Source: Scatophagus argus (Eukaryota; Chordata; Actinopteri; Scatophagidae). Taken from it: 64,000 bases of DNA. Position 1 is the stretch's first letter. The number at the start of each line of letters is the position of its first letter. Below the pieces are notes generated by a model. It worked only from the letters and a program-made list of their open reading frames with translations, was not told the DNA's origin and made no database searches. This document shows, piece by piece, positions 63,817-64,000 of the stretch. Location of the stretch: assembly GCF_020382885.2 (NCBI RefSeq), contig NC_058499.1:17345872-17409871 (forward strand), given 5' to 3'. The position numbers and the translations under genes are program-made.

Positions 63817-64000
63817 TACATCAATGAGGATAAACTGCCACCTATGTTTGTAGATTTATATTTAAACTGTTTTTTATCCTATTTTAAATCTTTCACTTTC
63901 TTTCTTGGTCGAGAAAACTGCAAGTGCAATGTCTGTACAAAAAAGAATTTCCACTCGAGGATGAATAAAGGAATTCTGACCCTGATTCTTCAGAGGAGAG

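Noticed and set aside
10000..64000. Assignment to the paralogous NAP1L1-PHLDA1-OSBPL8 block
   Set aside because: phlda2 lacks the PHLDA1 Gln/His insert and matches [16 protein letters not shown]. nap1l4 has DEDSEFTLA. The osbpl5 tail has CARCSKEV. All three favour the 11p15.5-type set.
1..64000. CRISPR array, prophage, operon or other prokaryotic system
   Set aside because: Spliced vertebrate genes and fish repeats occupy the window. No direct-repeat/spacer arrays or bacterial gene organisation are present.

Overview
This is vertebrate nuclear DNA, most likely from a spiny-rayed (percomorph) teleost. Genes are split by GT-AG introns, CA/GT microsatellites are dense, and several dispersed repeats typical of percomorph genomes are present. 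Nothing bacterial, viral or CRISPR-like was seen.

Three protein-coding genes can be read with confidence. (1) nap1l4, plus strand, CpG-rich promoter near 10.0 kb, coding exons 11145-20626, 3'UTR to about 22.3 kb: a histone chaperone of the nucleosome-assembly family, rebuilt here as 13 coding exons encoding 360 residues. (2) phlda2, plus strand, 32666-33082: an intronless small PH-domain reading frame behind a clear TATA box and a palindromic CRE. (3) osbpl5 (ORP5), minus strand, 63767 down to 50207: 19 coding exons giving 800 residues plus stop. The N-terminal exons lie beyond the right edge of the window. It carries a PH domain, the lipid-transfer domain with EQVSHHPP, and a C-terminal membrane anchor.

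These genes are neighbours in the mammalian 11p15.5 PHLDA2-NAP1L4-CARS1-OSBPL5 block, which supports calling them L4, A2 and L5 rather than the paralogous 12q21 set (NAP1L1, PHLDA1, OSBPL8). Here phlda2 lies between nap1l4 and osbpl5, osbpl5 is inverted relative to the other two, and no cars1 was seen.

The remainder is intergenic or intronic. It holds a LINE 3' end at the left edge, a degraded Tc1-like transposon inside a large osbpl5 intron, a MITE-like element with inverted termini at 46.2-46.65 kb, two opposed copies of one dispersed repeat (24.8-25.2 and 39.3-39.75 kb), other old repeat copies, and many microsatellites. A few small coding-like islands (29.88-30.07, 31.16-31.37 and 37.54-37.78 kb) could not be assigned and are reported as candidates only. 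I found no evidence of a novel biological system. The most unusual points are a perfect 21-bp hairpin in an osbpl5 intron, a hairpin just after the osbpl5 stop codon, the atypical nap1l4 N-terminus, and the rearranged gene order.
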